Assembly (NCBI GenBank): GCA_903887775.1
Contig: CAISRB010000028.1
Coordinates: forward strand, 96,309 to 160,308
From: an uncultured Bacteroidales bacterium
GTDB taxonomy: Bacteria > Bacteroidota > Bacteroidia > Bacteroidales > FEN-979
Direction: 5' to 3'
Length of the DNA stretch: 64,000 nucleotides
Part shown: in pieces, positions 33,931 through 42,611 of the stretch
Layout: each line of letters begins with the position of its first letter
Numbering within the stretch: position 1 is the first letter of the stretch
Program-made: the position numbers and the translations under genes
Notes under the pieces: model-generated
Databases searched by the model: none
What the model was told of the DNA's origin: nothing
The model's input: only the letters and a program-made list of their open reading frames with translations

Positions 33931-35010
33931 ATGAAGTATATCGACGAATACCGGAAAAAGGACCTGATCCTGGGGGTTTCAGAAGAGATTAAAAAGATCT
34001 CTAAAAAAGAGATCTCCCTGATGGAAGTCTGCGGTGGACACACGATGGCGATCCACAGGTTCGGCCTGCATTTCCTTCTCCCGCCAAACATACATCTGTT
34101 ATCCGGCCCCGGATGCCCGGTCTGCGTTTCGGGCCAGCACTTCATCGACACCGCCATCGCTTACAGCAGGCTGCCCGGAAGTATCATCACGACCTATGGC
34201 GACCTGATCAGGGTCCCGGGATCCGCCTCTTCCCTCGAAAAAGAAAAAGCCGGGGGGCAGGATATCCGCATCGTTTATTCCGTGCTCGAATCCCTTGAGA
34301 TTGCAGTAAAGAACCCGGGTAAGAATGTGATCTTCCTGGGCATAGGTTTTGAGACCACGGCTCCCCTTACTGCCGCAGCCATCGAGGAGGCCCTGAAAAG
34401 AAATATCAGAAATTTTTCGGTGCTCAGCTCCCATAAAGTGATGCCGCCTGTGATGAAGGCGCTTGTAAGGGATGGTGTAAAGATCAATGGCTTTATTGCG
34501 CCGGGCCATGTAACAGCCATCACAGGAACCGGTATTTACAAGGACTTGACGGAATCCTTCGGACTTGGGGTTGTGGTTTCGGGTTTTGAACCGGTCGACA
34601 TGATGCAGTCCATACTGATGCTTGTGGCCCAGTTTGAAGCCGGCAAACCCAGGGTCGAAGTACAATACCAGAGGGTGGTAAGGGAGGAAGGGAACCCTGT
34701 AGCTCAGAAGCTTTTGAATAAAGTGTTTGAGCTGAAGGATGACCGCTGGAGGGGGCTCGGCCTGATCCCTTTAAGCGGTTTAAAGATACGTCCCGGGCTT
34801 TCCTCATTTGACGCAGAGAAGATGTTCCCGCTCGAGGTTCCTGTTGCCTCCGAACCAAAAGGATGTATCTGCGGCTTGATACTGAGGGGATTGAAAACTC
34901 CGCTGGAATGCAGGCTTTTTCAAAAGAAATGTACACCTTCTGACCCTGTCGGGGCCTGCATGGTCTCCGCGGAAGGGACTTGCGCAACCTATTATAAATA
35001 CCGCTCATGA
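33931..35010 (+). CDS. hypD: Hydrogenase maturation protein HypD
   Basis: This 359-residue protein is the scaffold where the Fe(CN)2CO group is built. It has the N-terminal CGGHT motif, GPGCPVC at residues 66-72 for the catalytic cysteines, and a C-terminal Cys-rich [4Fe-4S] region (GCICGLILRGLKTPLECRLF...GACMVSAEGTCATYY). The length fits the family. It overlaps the hypE start by 4 bp. Confidence 0.95.
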   Translation: MKYIDEYRKKDLILGVSEEIKKISKKEISLMEVCGGHTMAIHRFGLHFLLPPNIHLLSGPGCPVCVSGQHFIDTAIAYSRLPGSIITTYGDLIRVPGSASSLEKEKAGGQDIRIVYSVLESLEIAVKNPGKNVIFLGIGFETTAPLTAAAIEEALKRNIRNFSVLSSHKVMPPVMKALVRDGVKINGFIAPGHVTAITGTGIYKDLTESFGLGVVVSGFEPVDMMQSILMLVAQFEAGKPRVEVQYQRVVREEGNPVAQKLLNKVFELKDDRWRGLGLIPLSGLKIRPGLSSFDAEKMFPLEVPVASEPKGCICGLILRGLKTPLECRLFQKKCTPSDPVGACMVSAEGTCATYYKYRS

Positions 35011-36029
35011 ACCGGAACGAAGAAAAAATTCTGCTGAGCCATGGCAACGGGGGCCGGAAAATGCACGAGCTTATTACCGGATTGTTTGTTAAACATTTCG
35101 GGAATAAAATACTGAAGCAGCAAAGCGATTCGGCTATCCTTCCATCGGATTCGGAAGAGATCGCTTTTACAACCGATTCATTCGTTATCGATCCCCTGTT
35201 TTTCCCGGGGGGAAATATCGGCAAACTGGCTGTTTGCGGCACTGTGAACGATCTCTCGGTTTCAGGCGCAGAGCCACTGTTTATCAGTGTCTCCTTCATT
35301 ATCGAGGAAGGCTTTCCGATGTCGGATCTTGAAACCATAGTAAAATCGATCGCTGAGGAGGCGAAGAAAGCAGGAGTCCTTATCGTTACCGGTGACACGA
35401 AGGTCGTGAACAAGGGCAAATGCGACAAACTCTTTATCAACACAGCCGGCATCGGAAGGATAGACAAGGCGAAGCGGCTTGCGGGTAAGATCCGGAGCAT
35501 CAGGCCAGGCGACCTCATCCTGATCAACGGGCCTATAGGCGAACACGGCATGGCCGTGATGAATGCCAGGGAATCATTCAACTTCAAAACCCCTGTTAAA
35601 TCGGATTGCGCCTGCCTCAACGATCTCATAATGCAGGTGCTTGATTATTCCACATCGGTGAAATTCATGAGGGATCCGACCCGGGGCGGAGTTGCAACTG
35701 TGCTGAATGAACTTACTGCAACAAAGAAATTTGGAATACGCCTTGATGAAGAAGCTTTGCCCATCGGCAAAGGCGTGAGGGCCATGTGCGAGATCCTCGG
35801 GTTTGACCCGCTGTACGTTGCCAACGAGGGTAAGGTCATCATAGTTGCAGCTGAGAAGGAAAGCCGCAAAATACTTGAGGTTATGAGAAAGAACAAACTG
35901 GGAAAACAAAGCGCTGTCATTGGCCGGGTCGTAAGCGATCATCCCGGCAAGGTAGTGCTGAAGGCCGAAACCGGAGGCAGTCGTATCATCGACACATTGA
36001 CCGGCGATCCCTTACCACGTATTTGCTGA
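35007..36029 (+). CDS. hypE: Hydrogenase maturation protein HypE
   Basis: This 340-residue ATP-dependent dehydratase begins with SHGNGGRKMHELI, and ends with the conserved LPRIC, whose terminal Cys takes the carbamoyl group from HypF and turns it into thiocyanate. DLSVSGAEPLFISVSF and DPTRGGVATVLNE are the usual ATP-binding and core motifs of the PurM-like fold. It lies between hypD (4-bp overlap) and hypA (12 bp). It is complete, so the cyanide branch is intact. Confidence 0.95.
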   Translation: MNRNEEKILLSHGNGGRKMHELITGLFVKHFGNKILKQQSDSAILPSDSEEIAFTTDSFVIDPLFFPGGNIGKLAVCGTVNDLSVSGAEPLFISVSFIIEEGFPMSDLETIVKSIAEEAKKAGVLIVTGDTKVVNKGKCDKLFINTAGIGRIDKAKRLAGKIRSIRPGDLILINGPIGEHGMAVMNARESFNFKTPVKSDCACLNDLIMQVLDYSTSVKFMRDPTRGGVATVLNELTATKKFGIRLDEEALPIGKGVRAMCEILGFDPLYVANEGKVIIVAAEKESRKILEVMRKNKLGKQSAVIGRVVSDHPGKVVLKAETGGSRIIDTLTGDPLPRIC

Positions 36030-36041
36030 AATAATACAGGC

Positions 36042-36383
36042 ATGCATGAATTATCACTGGCTATGGATGTGATTGAGCTGGCTCAGAGGGAGGCTGGTAA
36101 AAACGGGGTTTCAAGGGTTGAAGAGATCCTTATTGAAGTAGGCGACCTTAGCGGAGTAGAAGCTGACGCATTTCAATCGGCCCTTGAGCTGATTGTCAGA
36201 GATACCCTTCTTGAAAATGCCATTATAAAGATAGTCCATACTTCAGGCAAAGGCGTTTGCAATCTTTGTAAACTTGAATTTGAGATGAAAAACCGTATTG
36301 ATACCTGCCCTCACTGTGGTTGTTTCCCATCGGAAATAAGAGGGGGACAGGAGTTCAGGGTCGTATCCCTGCTGGCAGAGTAA
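36042..36383 (+). CDS. hypA: Hydrogenase nickel insertion protein HypA
   Basis: This 113-residue protein begins with MHELSLAM, where His2 binds Ni, and has the C-terminal zinc site CNLC...CPHC (about residues 73-93). It brings nickel to the large subunit together with HypB. It follows hypE by 12 bp. An 83-bp gap without a clear promoter precedes hypB. Confidence 0.93.
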   Translation: MHELSLAMDVIELAQREAGKNGVSRVEEILIEVGDLSGVEADAFQSALELIVRDTLLENAIIKIVHTSGKGVCNLCKLEFEMKNRIDTCPHCGCFPSEIRGGQEFRVVSLLAE

Positions 36384-36466
36384 GAATGTAAGTTTAGATT
36401 AACAGGACAAAGAAATCAGAATACAAAAAACGTAAACGAAAAAATAAATTTTATAAATCAGATCCT

Positions 36467-37402
36467 ATGTGCGAAACCTGCGGATGTGGAAAACCGGATG
36501 AATTGAAAATAGATGGTGAAATAGTATACAGCGAAGACGTAATGAGCACCAATGAAATAAATAATGTTGCGAATAAAAAGCGAGGTAGCGAAATTGATCA
36601 CGAGAATCACCGACACGAACATGATGGCCATACTCATTCTCACCAGCACGAACACTCTCATGATGAACACTGGCATTCACATGAACATGAGGGCCAGGCG
36701 CATTCTCATCCTCATGAACATGAGCATGAACACGATCATCCTCAAAAAAAGGTGATTGACCTTAATGTAGATATCCTTTCTGAGAATAACCGGCTCGCAG
36801 AGAGGAACAGGGGGTATTTTGAAGGCAGGCAGGTACTTTGTTTAAACCTGGTGAGTTCGCCGGGTTCAGGAAAAACGAGTATTCTTGAAAAGACCATCCG
36901 GGAACTGATCCCATCGAGCAGGATTTTTGTCATCGAAGGGGACCAGCAAACCTCACGGGATGCCGAGCGGATTGAGAAATCGGGGGCTCCGGCCATACAG
37001 ATCAACACCGGGTCGGGATGTCATCTTGATGCGAAGATGATCCAGCTGGCGCTGAAGAAAATGGGAGTAACAGCAGGTTCGGTTCTCTTTATCGAGAATG
37101 TTGGCAACCTGGTTTGTCCGGCTATGTTTGACCTTGGGGAGCAGAAGCGGGTGGTGGTGATCAGTGTGACCGAAGGTGATGACAAACCCCTGAAATATCC
37201 TTATATGTTCCAGACATCGCATCTCTGTATCATCAACAAAACAGACCTCCTGCCCTATGTGGATTTCAATGTTGAAACCGCGATGAATAATGCCCGTCAT
37301 CTGAACCCCAAACTTGAGTTTATCCTGATGTCGGCCAGGACAGGTGAAGGTATGCAGGAGTGGCTGGACTGGGTTAAAGGAATGCAGGGATCAATGGTTT
37401 GA
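36467..37402 (+). CDS. hypB: Hydrogenase nickel GTPase HypB with His-rich region
   Basis: This 311-residue protein has the N-terminal CETCGCG nickel motif, a His-rich stretch with about 21 His between residues 45 and 91, and a SIMIBI-class GTPase domain (P-loop SSPGSGKTS near 130-138, then VIEGDQQTSRDA and INKTDLLPY). It stores nickel and delivers it with HypA. At nucleotides 36578-36592 the sequence AAGCGAGGTAGCGAA is identical to the 15-bp intergenic repeat and codes for KRGSE between the N-terminal motif and the His-rich part. It therefore looks like an in-frame insertion in a flexible linker. Confidence 0.93.
   Translation: MCETCGCGKPDELKIDGEIVYSEDVMSTNEINNVANKKRGSEIDHENHRHEHDGHTHSHQHEHSHDEHWHSHEHEGQAHSHPHEHEHEHDHPQKKVIDLNVDILSENNRLAERNRGYFEGRQVLCLNLVSSPGSGKTSILEKTIRELIPSSRIFVIEGDQQTSRDAERIEKSGAPAIQINTGSGCHLDAKMIQLALKKMGVTAGSVLFIENVGNLVCPAMFDLGEQKRVVVISVTEGDDKPLKYPYMFQTSHLCIINKTDLLPYVDFNVETAMNNARHLNPKLEFILMSARTGEGMQEWLDWVKGMQGSMV
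36578..36592 (+). repeat. 15-bp dispersed repeat inside hypB
   Basis: AAGCGAGGTAGCGAA at this position is identical to 28881-28895 in the decarboxylase spacer. It reads RGSE in frame and lies in the linker before the His-rich segment. Confidence 0.7.
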
Positions 37403-37405
37403 GCC

Positions 37406-37421
37406 CCGGGGCAAACCCCGG
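37406..37421. terminator. GC-rich hairpin between hypB and the protease gene
   Basis: CCGGGG at 37406-37411 and CCCCGG at 37416-37421 form a 6-bp stem with a CAAA loop in the convergent spacer. There is no strong T-run, so it may pause rather than terminate. Confidence 0.3.
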
Positions 37422-37464
37422 CCATAAGTTCTGCAGAAAGTTTCAGGGAATTTATCTGGATTTT

Positions 37465-37935
37465 TCAATTGCCCTGACCGGCAGTTAACAGATCTTTTAC
37501 CCTCAGGATGGCTTCGGGGACTGCTGCTTCCACTTCGGGAGAGAGGTCCAGTCCCATATCCTGAAAATCCTTGACTGAAATGGCCACGAGGTGGAGTTCG
37601 GGTACGTTTCCAAGCAGCATAGCCGCGTCGATAAGGTCTTTGAACCCTATTTCATGGGCGCTTAGCTGTTTGGGGAAATCCTTCGCGAACTTCGGGTGCA
37701 ACACCCTCACTGTGCCTGCCGGATATTGATCGAGAGCGGCATCAATAAAGATTACTTTTTTATAGGACTGTATATGACCAAGGAGATGGAGCCCCCCGGT
37801 GCCGCCGTCCATGACAGTGGCACCGGGCAGGTTTTCCGTTTCGAGTTTCCGGACGACATGGATACCCACGCCCTCATCGTTCATTAAAAGATTACCGATC
37901 CCGAGGATCAGGATACCTGGTTGTTGTTCAGACAA
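37465..37935 (-). CDS. Hydrogenase maturation protease
   Basis: This 156-residue protein is a HyaD/HupD/HybD-type endopeptidase: LILGIGNLLMNDEGVGIHVVRKLE at the start contains the conserved metal-binding Glu and Asp, and VIFIDAALDQYPAGTVRVLHP matches the second metal site. It cuts the C-terminal tail of the large subunit after Ni insertion. It is the last of four genes on this strand, 19 bp after the cytochrome b gene, and convergent with hypB. Confidence 0.9.
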   Translation of the reverse strand: MSEQQPGILILGIGNLLMNDEGVGIHVVRKLETENLPGATVMDGGTGGLHLLGHIQSYKKVIFIDAALDQYPAGTVRVLHPKFAKDFPKQLSAHEIGFKDLIDAAMLLGNVPELHLVAISVKDFQDMGLDLSPEVEAAVPEAILRVKDLLTAGQGN

Positions 37936-37954
37936 AGATGCAGTTTATAAAACA

Positions 37955-38674
37955 TCAGCCCTTCGGACATTCTTCGCTTCTGTTATCGTGGCGTTCTATT
38001 ACATCTTCTTCGATGAATTTCCAGCCGCCGATCATCGAGGAGGTTACCCCGCGGCGTTCAATGTAATCGTGATAGAATACAAGATAAACATGCACTATGG
38101 CAAACAGTATGAATGCCCACATCAAAAGATGGTGTATCTGCCTTACCTGCATATCTCCCCCTAAAAATGGGACCACCCATGCAAAAAGCTTAGGCAGAAA
38201 TGCACTGCTCATGGCCGAATACATCCCGAAGCCGGTCAGGCATTGAAGCAGGAAGATCAGGAAAGTGATGAAATAGATGAAACTGGCCAGGGAGTTATGG
38301 CCGATCGAGTCTATCTTTTTATTTGTAAGCTGGAGTACATCCACCTTGATCACTTCAAGCATTTCTTTCCACTGGCAGCGTTTCAGAGGTATAAAATTAT
38401 ACCAGCGGGAGAATTCATTTCCGGTAAATCCCCAGTAAATGCGGAAGATAAAATTGAAGAAAAACACAAAAGCAGTGACGAAGTGAATAAAACGCACCGT
38501 CCCGAACCAGTAATTAAATGAAGCTTCGGTGCCTTTCATGAAAGCAGGAGGATCTCCGATGATATACCCGGTGACACATAGTGTTACGATGCACAGTGCA
38601 TTGATCCAATGATAGATGCGGACAGGCAATTCCCATACATGCACTTCACGCAAAGGTACGGATCTGTTTCTCAT
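37955..38674 (-). CDS. Ni/Fe-hydrogenase b-type cytochrome subunit
   Basis: This 239-residue membrane protein has four hydrophobic helices and the HupC/HyaC-like His-containing patterns VWELPVRIYHWINALCIVTLCVTGYIIG at the start, VRFIHFVTAFVFFFNFIFRIYW, and RQIHHLLMWAFILFAIVHVYLVFYHD. It anchors the hydrogenase to the inner membrane and passes electrons via two hemes to quinone. It is 3 bp from the large subunit and 19 bp from the protease, so it belongs to the same operon. Confidence 0.9.
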   Translation of the reverse strand: MRNRSVPLREVHVWELPVRIYHWINALCIVTLCVTGYIIGDPPAFMKGTEASFNYWFGTVRFIHFVTAFVFFFNFIFRIYWGFTGNEFSRWYNFIPLKRCQWKEMLEVIKVDVLQLTNKKIDSIGHNSLASFIYFITFLIFLLQCLTGFGMYSAMSSAFLPKLFAWVVPFLGGDMQVRQIHHLLMWAFILFAIVHVYLVFYHDYIERRGVTSSMIGGWKFIEEDVIERHDNRSEECPKG

Positions 38675-38677
38675 GGC

Positions 38678-40396
38678 TCAATATGTTTTCACTTCATGAA
38701 TAGTAGTTCCATTTTCATCATAGAGGTGTACCGCACAGGCAAGGCAGGGGTCGAAAGAATGGATTGTACGCAGGACTTCCATCGGGTTTTTCGGATCAGC
38801 GATGGGTGTTCCGATCAGTGATTCCTCGTATGCAGAGCGTTGTCCTTTGGGGTCACGGGGTGAAGCATTCCAGGTAGTGGGAACGACAAGCTGATAGTTG
38901 GCAATTTTCTTGTCTTCGATCACTATAAAATGTGAGAGGGCTCCACGCGGGGCTTCCACCATTCCTATACCTTTTGCCTTTTTCGGCCAGGTTTCAGGAT
39001 CCCAACTGACGTTGTTCTGAGTGCGTGTATCACCGTTCTTGATATTAGCGAGGAGCTGATGATAGAATTCCAGCGCCCATCCGCAGGTCAGCTTGGTCTC
39101 GAGTCCCCTGGCAGCCGTACGGCCCAGGGTTGAGAACAACGCAGTTACAGGGACATCGAGGGCTTTGAGTGCCCCTTCGATCACTTCTTTATAATCGGCA
39201 CGGCCGGAGGCATAGCCAACGAGGCAACGTGCCAGGGGTCCGACCTCCATTGGATGACCTTTCCAGCGCGGGGTCTTCACCCAGCTGTATTGCTTTGAAA
39301 AATCAAGGTGTTCATATGGTGGTTTAGGCCCTGTATAGTTGAATTTGGTTTCTCCGTCCCAGGGGTGGAGGCCGCCTTCTTTGCTGCCTGAATATTCGTA
39401 CCATGAATTGTTGATATACTCCTGGATCTGTTCAGGATCTTCAGCTTTTACTTCATGGATCTTGCTCAGGTCGCGTCCGAGAATTGCGCCACGGGGCATT
39501 TTGAAACTGTCGGGATTGTTATATCCGTTGGTTGGGAAATCGCCGAAAGCGAGGTAGTTCGTCAATCCGCCTCCGATAGCTCCCCAGTCTTTATAGAAAG
39601 AGGCAACGGCCAGCAGGTCGGGGATGTATACCTGATCAACAAAAGTCTTCGCGTCTTCGAACAGTTTGCCAACGAAAGCAAGTCGTTCAGCATTTACGGC
39701 ATTGGCTTCTTCAATATTGATAGAGCACGGAACACCGCCAACGAGGTAATTCGGATGAGGGTTCTTTCCTCCAAACACTGTATGGACTTTCACGAGTTCC
39801 TTCTGCCATTCAAGGGCCTCCAGGTAATGTGCCACCGCAATAAGGTTTACTTCGGGAGGCAGTTTATATGCTTTGTGCCCCCAGTACCCGTTGGCAAAAA
39901 TACCCAGCTGGCCGCTTTCCACGAAAGTCTTGAACTTCTTCTGGATATCGGTAAAGTAACCTACTGAACTTTTCGGCCAGGGAGAGATGCTTTGTGCAAT
40001 TTTCGAAGATTCCGCAGGATTGGCTTTGAGGGCCGAAACCACATCCACCCAGTCAAGTGCATGCAACTGATAAAAATGGACCACATGGTCCTGGATATAC
40101 AAGGCATTAGCCATCAGGTTGCGGATAAGCTCGGCGTTAGGCGGAACTGAAATGCCGAGTGCATTTTCAACGGTCCTGACACTGGTGAGTGAATGGGTGG
40201 AAGTACACACCCCGCATACCCGGCCAACAAAAGCCCAGGCATCGCGAGGATCACGTCCTTTCAAAATGGTCTCTATGCCACGCACCATGGTGCCGGCACT
40301 GTATGCGTCGGTGACTTTACCATCCTTAACTTCTATCTCGACCCGCAAATGACCTTCAATACGGGTGATTGGATCTATAACGATTCTTTCTGCCAT
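38678..40396 (-). CDS. [NiFe]-hydrogenase large subunit
   Basis: This 572-residue subunit carries the Ni-Fe site: N-terminal RVCGVCTSTH (Cys61, Cys64) and C-terminal DPCLACAVH (Cys551, Cys554). A 15-residue tail follows His557, which the maturation protease should remove. The layout fits group 1 membrane-bound uptake hydrogenases (HyaB/HupL). It pairs with the small subunit 5 bp upstream and the cytochrome b 3 bp downstream. Motif spacing and length are complete, so the enzyme should be functional. Confidence 0.95.
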   Translation of the reverse strand: MAERIVIDPITRIEGHLRVEIEVKDGKVTDAYSAGTMVRGIETILKGRDPRDAWAFVGRVCGVCTSTHSLTSVRTVENALGISVPPNAELIRNLMANALYIQDHVVHFYQLHALDWVDVVSALKANPAESSKIAQSISPWPKSSVGYFTDIQKKFKTFVESGQLGIFANGYWGHKAYKLPPEVNLIAVAHYLEALEWQKELVKVHTVFGGKNPHPNYLVGGVPCSINIEEANAVNAERLAFVGKLFEDAKTFVDQVYIPDLLAVASFYKDWGAIGGGLTNYLAFGDFPTNGYNNPDSFKMPRGAILGRDLSKIHEVKAEDPEQIQEYINNSWYEYSGSKEGGLHPWDGETKFNYTGPKPPYEHLDFSKQYSWVKTPRWKGHPMEVGPLARCLVGYASGRADYKEVIEGALKALDVPVTALFSTLGRTAARGLETKLTCGWALEFYHQLLANIKNGDTRTQNNVSWDPETWPKKAKGIGMVEAPRGALSHFIVIEDKKIANYQLVVPTTWNASPRDPKGQRSAYEESLIGTPIADPKNPMEVLRTIHSFDPCLACAVHLYDENGTTIHEVKTY

Positions 40397-40401
40397 GGCT
40401 G

Positions 40402-41511
40402 TTAAACTTTGGTTGTTTCAACTTTGGAACCTTCTTCAGGTTCATTAACTATCTCTTTATGCTTGCGGACGTTTGTAACGATAGCATGGGCGGCCATACC
40501 GGCAACGGTGGCAGCACCCAAACCGATCCCGATCTTGTCGGCAGTGGTTTCAATACCAAAGCCGGCAACCTCCGGGAGGTGTTTGTAGAACGGACCATTG
40601 TCCCAGAATCCCTCTTCAGCACAGCCGATGCAGGGGTGGCCTGACTGAATGGGATAACTGATACCGTCGTTCCACTTGATAATGCCGCAGGAATTATAGG
40701 TAACGGGTCCTTTACAACCCATTTTATACAGACAATAGCCGCGTTTTGCACCTTCATCGTCGAAGGATTCGACAAACAGTCCGGCATCAAAGTTAGCCCG
40801 GCGATAGCATGTATCGTGAACCCGGCGGGAATAAAATGCTTTCGGACGCCCCATTCCATCAAGCTGGGGAATACGGTCGAAAGTAAGCAGGTGAACGACT
40901 ACACCGGCCATGACGTCGGCAATGGGCGGACAACCCTGAACGTTGATTACAGGTTTTCCGCTGATGACTTTATGTACAGGTTTTGCTCCTGTGGGGTTCG
41001 GGCTGGCAGCCTGAACGCATCCGGCAGATGCACAGTTGCCCCAGGCCACGACCGCTTTGCAGTTCTTTACGGCTTCCTGGAGAATCTGTAATGCACTCCT
41101 TCCACCAATACAGCAATAGGCCTCATTCTCGGTTGGGATTGACCCTTCCACCATGACAATGTATTCGCCCGGATATTTGGCCATAACAGCCTTATAGGCA
41201 TCTTCAGCCGGTGTTCCGGAAGCAGCCATAAGTGTTTCCTGGTAATCGAGTGAGATTTTGTTCAGAACAATATCTGCAACGATAGGATGGGATGCCCTTA
41301 TGAACGACTCACTGCAACAGGTACATTCCTGGAAATGAAACCAGATGACCGGTAGTCGTGGTTTTGTCTCAAAGGCTTTTGCGATCTGACTTACACCGGA
41401 AGCTTCCAATCCAAGGAAAGCGGCCATTGTGGTGCAGAACTTAAGGAAATCCCGGCGGGAAACACCTTTCCCCCGAAGTTCCTCATAAAATGAGGGATGC
41501 TGATTCTCCAT
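40402..41511 (-). CDS. [NiFe]-hydrogenase small subunit, six-Cys proximal cluster
   Basis: This 369-residue subunit has a Tat signal (SRRDFLKFCTTMAAFLGLEA) and a C-terminal transmembrane helix (about 326-348). Its proximal-cluster cysteines are Cys63, Cys65 and Cys66 (ECTCCSES), Cys160 and Cys165 (GNCASAGCV) and Cys194 (GCPP). The positions match the six cysteines of E. coli Hyd-1 (17, 19, 20, 115, 120, 149) that bind the [4Fe-3S] cluster and confer oxygen tolerance. Medial and distal cluster residues follow (HDTCYRRA, GYCLYKMGC, NSCGIIKWNDG, GHPCIGC). Electrons go from H2 through the clusters to the b-cytochrome. Confidence 0.95.
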   Translation of the reverse strand: MENQHPSFYEELRGKGVSRRDFLKFCTTMAAFLGLEASGVSQIAKAFETKPRLPVIWFHFQECTCCSESFIRASHPIVADIVLNKISLDYQETLMAASGTPAEDAYKAVMAKYPGEYIVMVEGSIPTENEAYCCIGGRSALQILQEAVKNCKAVVAWGNCASAGCVQAASPNPTGAKPVHKVISGKPVINVQGCPPIADVMAGVVVHLLTFDRIPQLDGMGRPKAFYSRRVHDTCYRRANFDAGLFVESFDDEGAKRGYCLYKMGCKGPVTYNSCGIIKWNDGISYPIQSGHPCIGCAEEGFWDNGPFYKHLPEVAGFGIETTADKIGIGLGAATVAGMAAHAIVTNVRKHKEIVNEPEEGSKVETTKV

Positions 41512-41747
41512 ATCGACTGGTTTAAAGGATTTATTGAGCTAAAAATATGAAACATTTAGCATGTGTCAATACCTCTGCATTAATTTATACATAGTCTGTG
41601 TAAAAATAAATCGGCAAAACAAAGTAAGATCAATTCAGTGAATTACAAGTGTCAACAATTCCTGAATTCCTGAATTTCTGATTTTAATAAAAGACTGGCT
41701 GATATTTCAGAATAAATTCCGATATTTAAGCCAATAAAATTAGACCC

Positions 41748-42596
41748 ATGAGAATTCTCAATTTCCGCCTGACCGGATTATTTTTACCGGCCCTGTCATT
41801 TTTTATATTTCCATCCTGCCATAATTCCGGGAACAGCGAGTCTGCCGCAGAAGACTCAAATCCTGACATTATCAAGAAAGAAGTCATACTCTCTCCCGGG
41901 ACTCAGGATTTATTAAACCGTTTTCCTACTCCTCTTGAACTTACGTTGATCCTCAGGGAGTCAAAGGCTCCTTATGTATTCAGCCTGACTAATCCTCCGG
42001 CCAATATCAGCAGGTATTTCACTGAAAAAACAAAAGCTCTGAACCTGGGAATTTACAGTACCGACCTGGCTTATTCATCAGCCTATCAAAGAGCCGGCGA
42101 GACTGAACAATTTATCTACTGTACGGGCAAACTGGCCGGCGATCTTGGTATAGCCGGTGTTTATGATAAGACCCTGCTCTCTAAAGTGAATACCAACAAA
42201 GGCAACAGGGATAGCCTTGTAGCCTTGGTAAACAGGGTTTTCGGAACAACCGGTGATTTTCTCAGAAGGAACAACCGTAACCAGGTGGCTGTGCTGGTGG
42301 CTGCCGGGACATTTGTTGAAGGAGTGTACATCGCTTCATCATTATGCCAGCTGGCCCGGGATAACAGCCGGATCGCTGTAACATTATTCAAACAAAAGGA
42401 AAGCTTCGATAAACTGTTACAGATTCTCGGCGAATATGGGATGGATTCGAACATCAAACCCGTGGTTGGTGAACTGGAAAAACTAAAGCCGGTGTTCAAC
42501 AGTTACGGGCTCAGCTCCGGCAAAGCTGTTCCACCAAAGAATGTCGCAGGGCTGGTTAAACTTGCAGAGGAAGTCAGGTCAGAAATGATAAAATGA
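41748..42596 (+). CDS. Lipoprotein, unknown
   Basis: This 282-residue protein has a lipoprotein signal ending in FPSCHNSG, Cys25, followed by a Ser/Glu-rich linker. The mature domain is mostly helical: SPGTQDLLNRFPTPLELTLILRESKAPYV, TDLAYSSAYQRAGETEQFIYC and LGEYGMDSNIKPVVGELEKLKPVFNSYG. I think it is a conserved Bacteroidota family of unknown function. It is convergent with the TolC gene, whose stop is 15 bp away, and does not belong to the hydrogenase cluster. Confidence 0.5.
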   Translation: MRILNFRLTGLFLPALSFFIFPSCHNSGNSESAAEDSNPDIIKKEVILSPGTQDLLNRFPTPLELTLILRESKAPYVFSLTNPPANISRYFTEKTKALNLGIYSTDLAYSSAYQRAGETEQFIYCTGKLAGDLGIAGVYDKTLLSKVNTNKGNRDSLVALVNRVFGTTGDFLRRNNRNQVAVLVAAGTFVEGVYIASSLCQLARDNSRIAVTLFKQKESFDKLLQILGEYGMDSNIKPVVGELEKLKPVFNSYGLSSGKAVPPKNVAGLVKLAEEVRSEMIK

Positions 42597-42611
42597 CCAA
42601 CCGTTAGAAAG

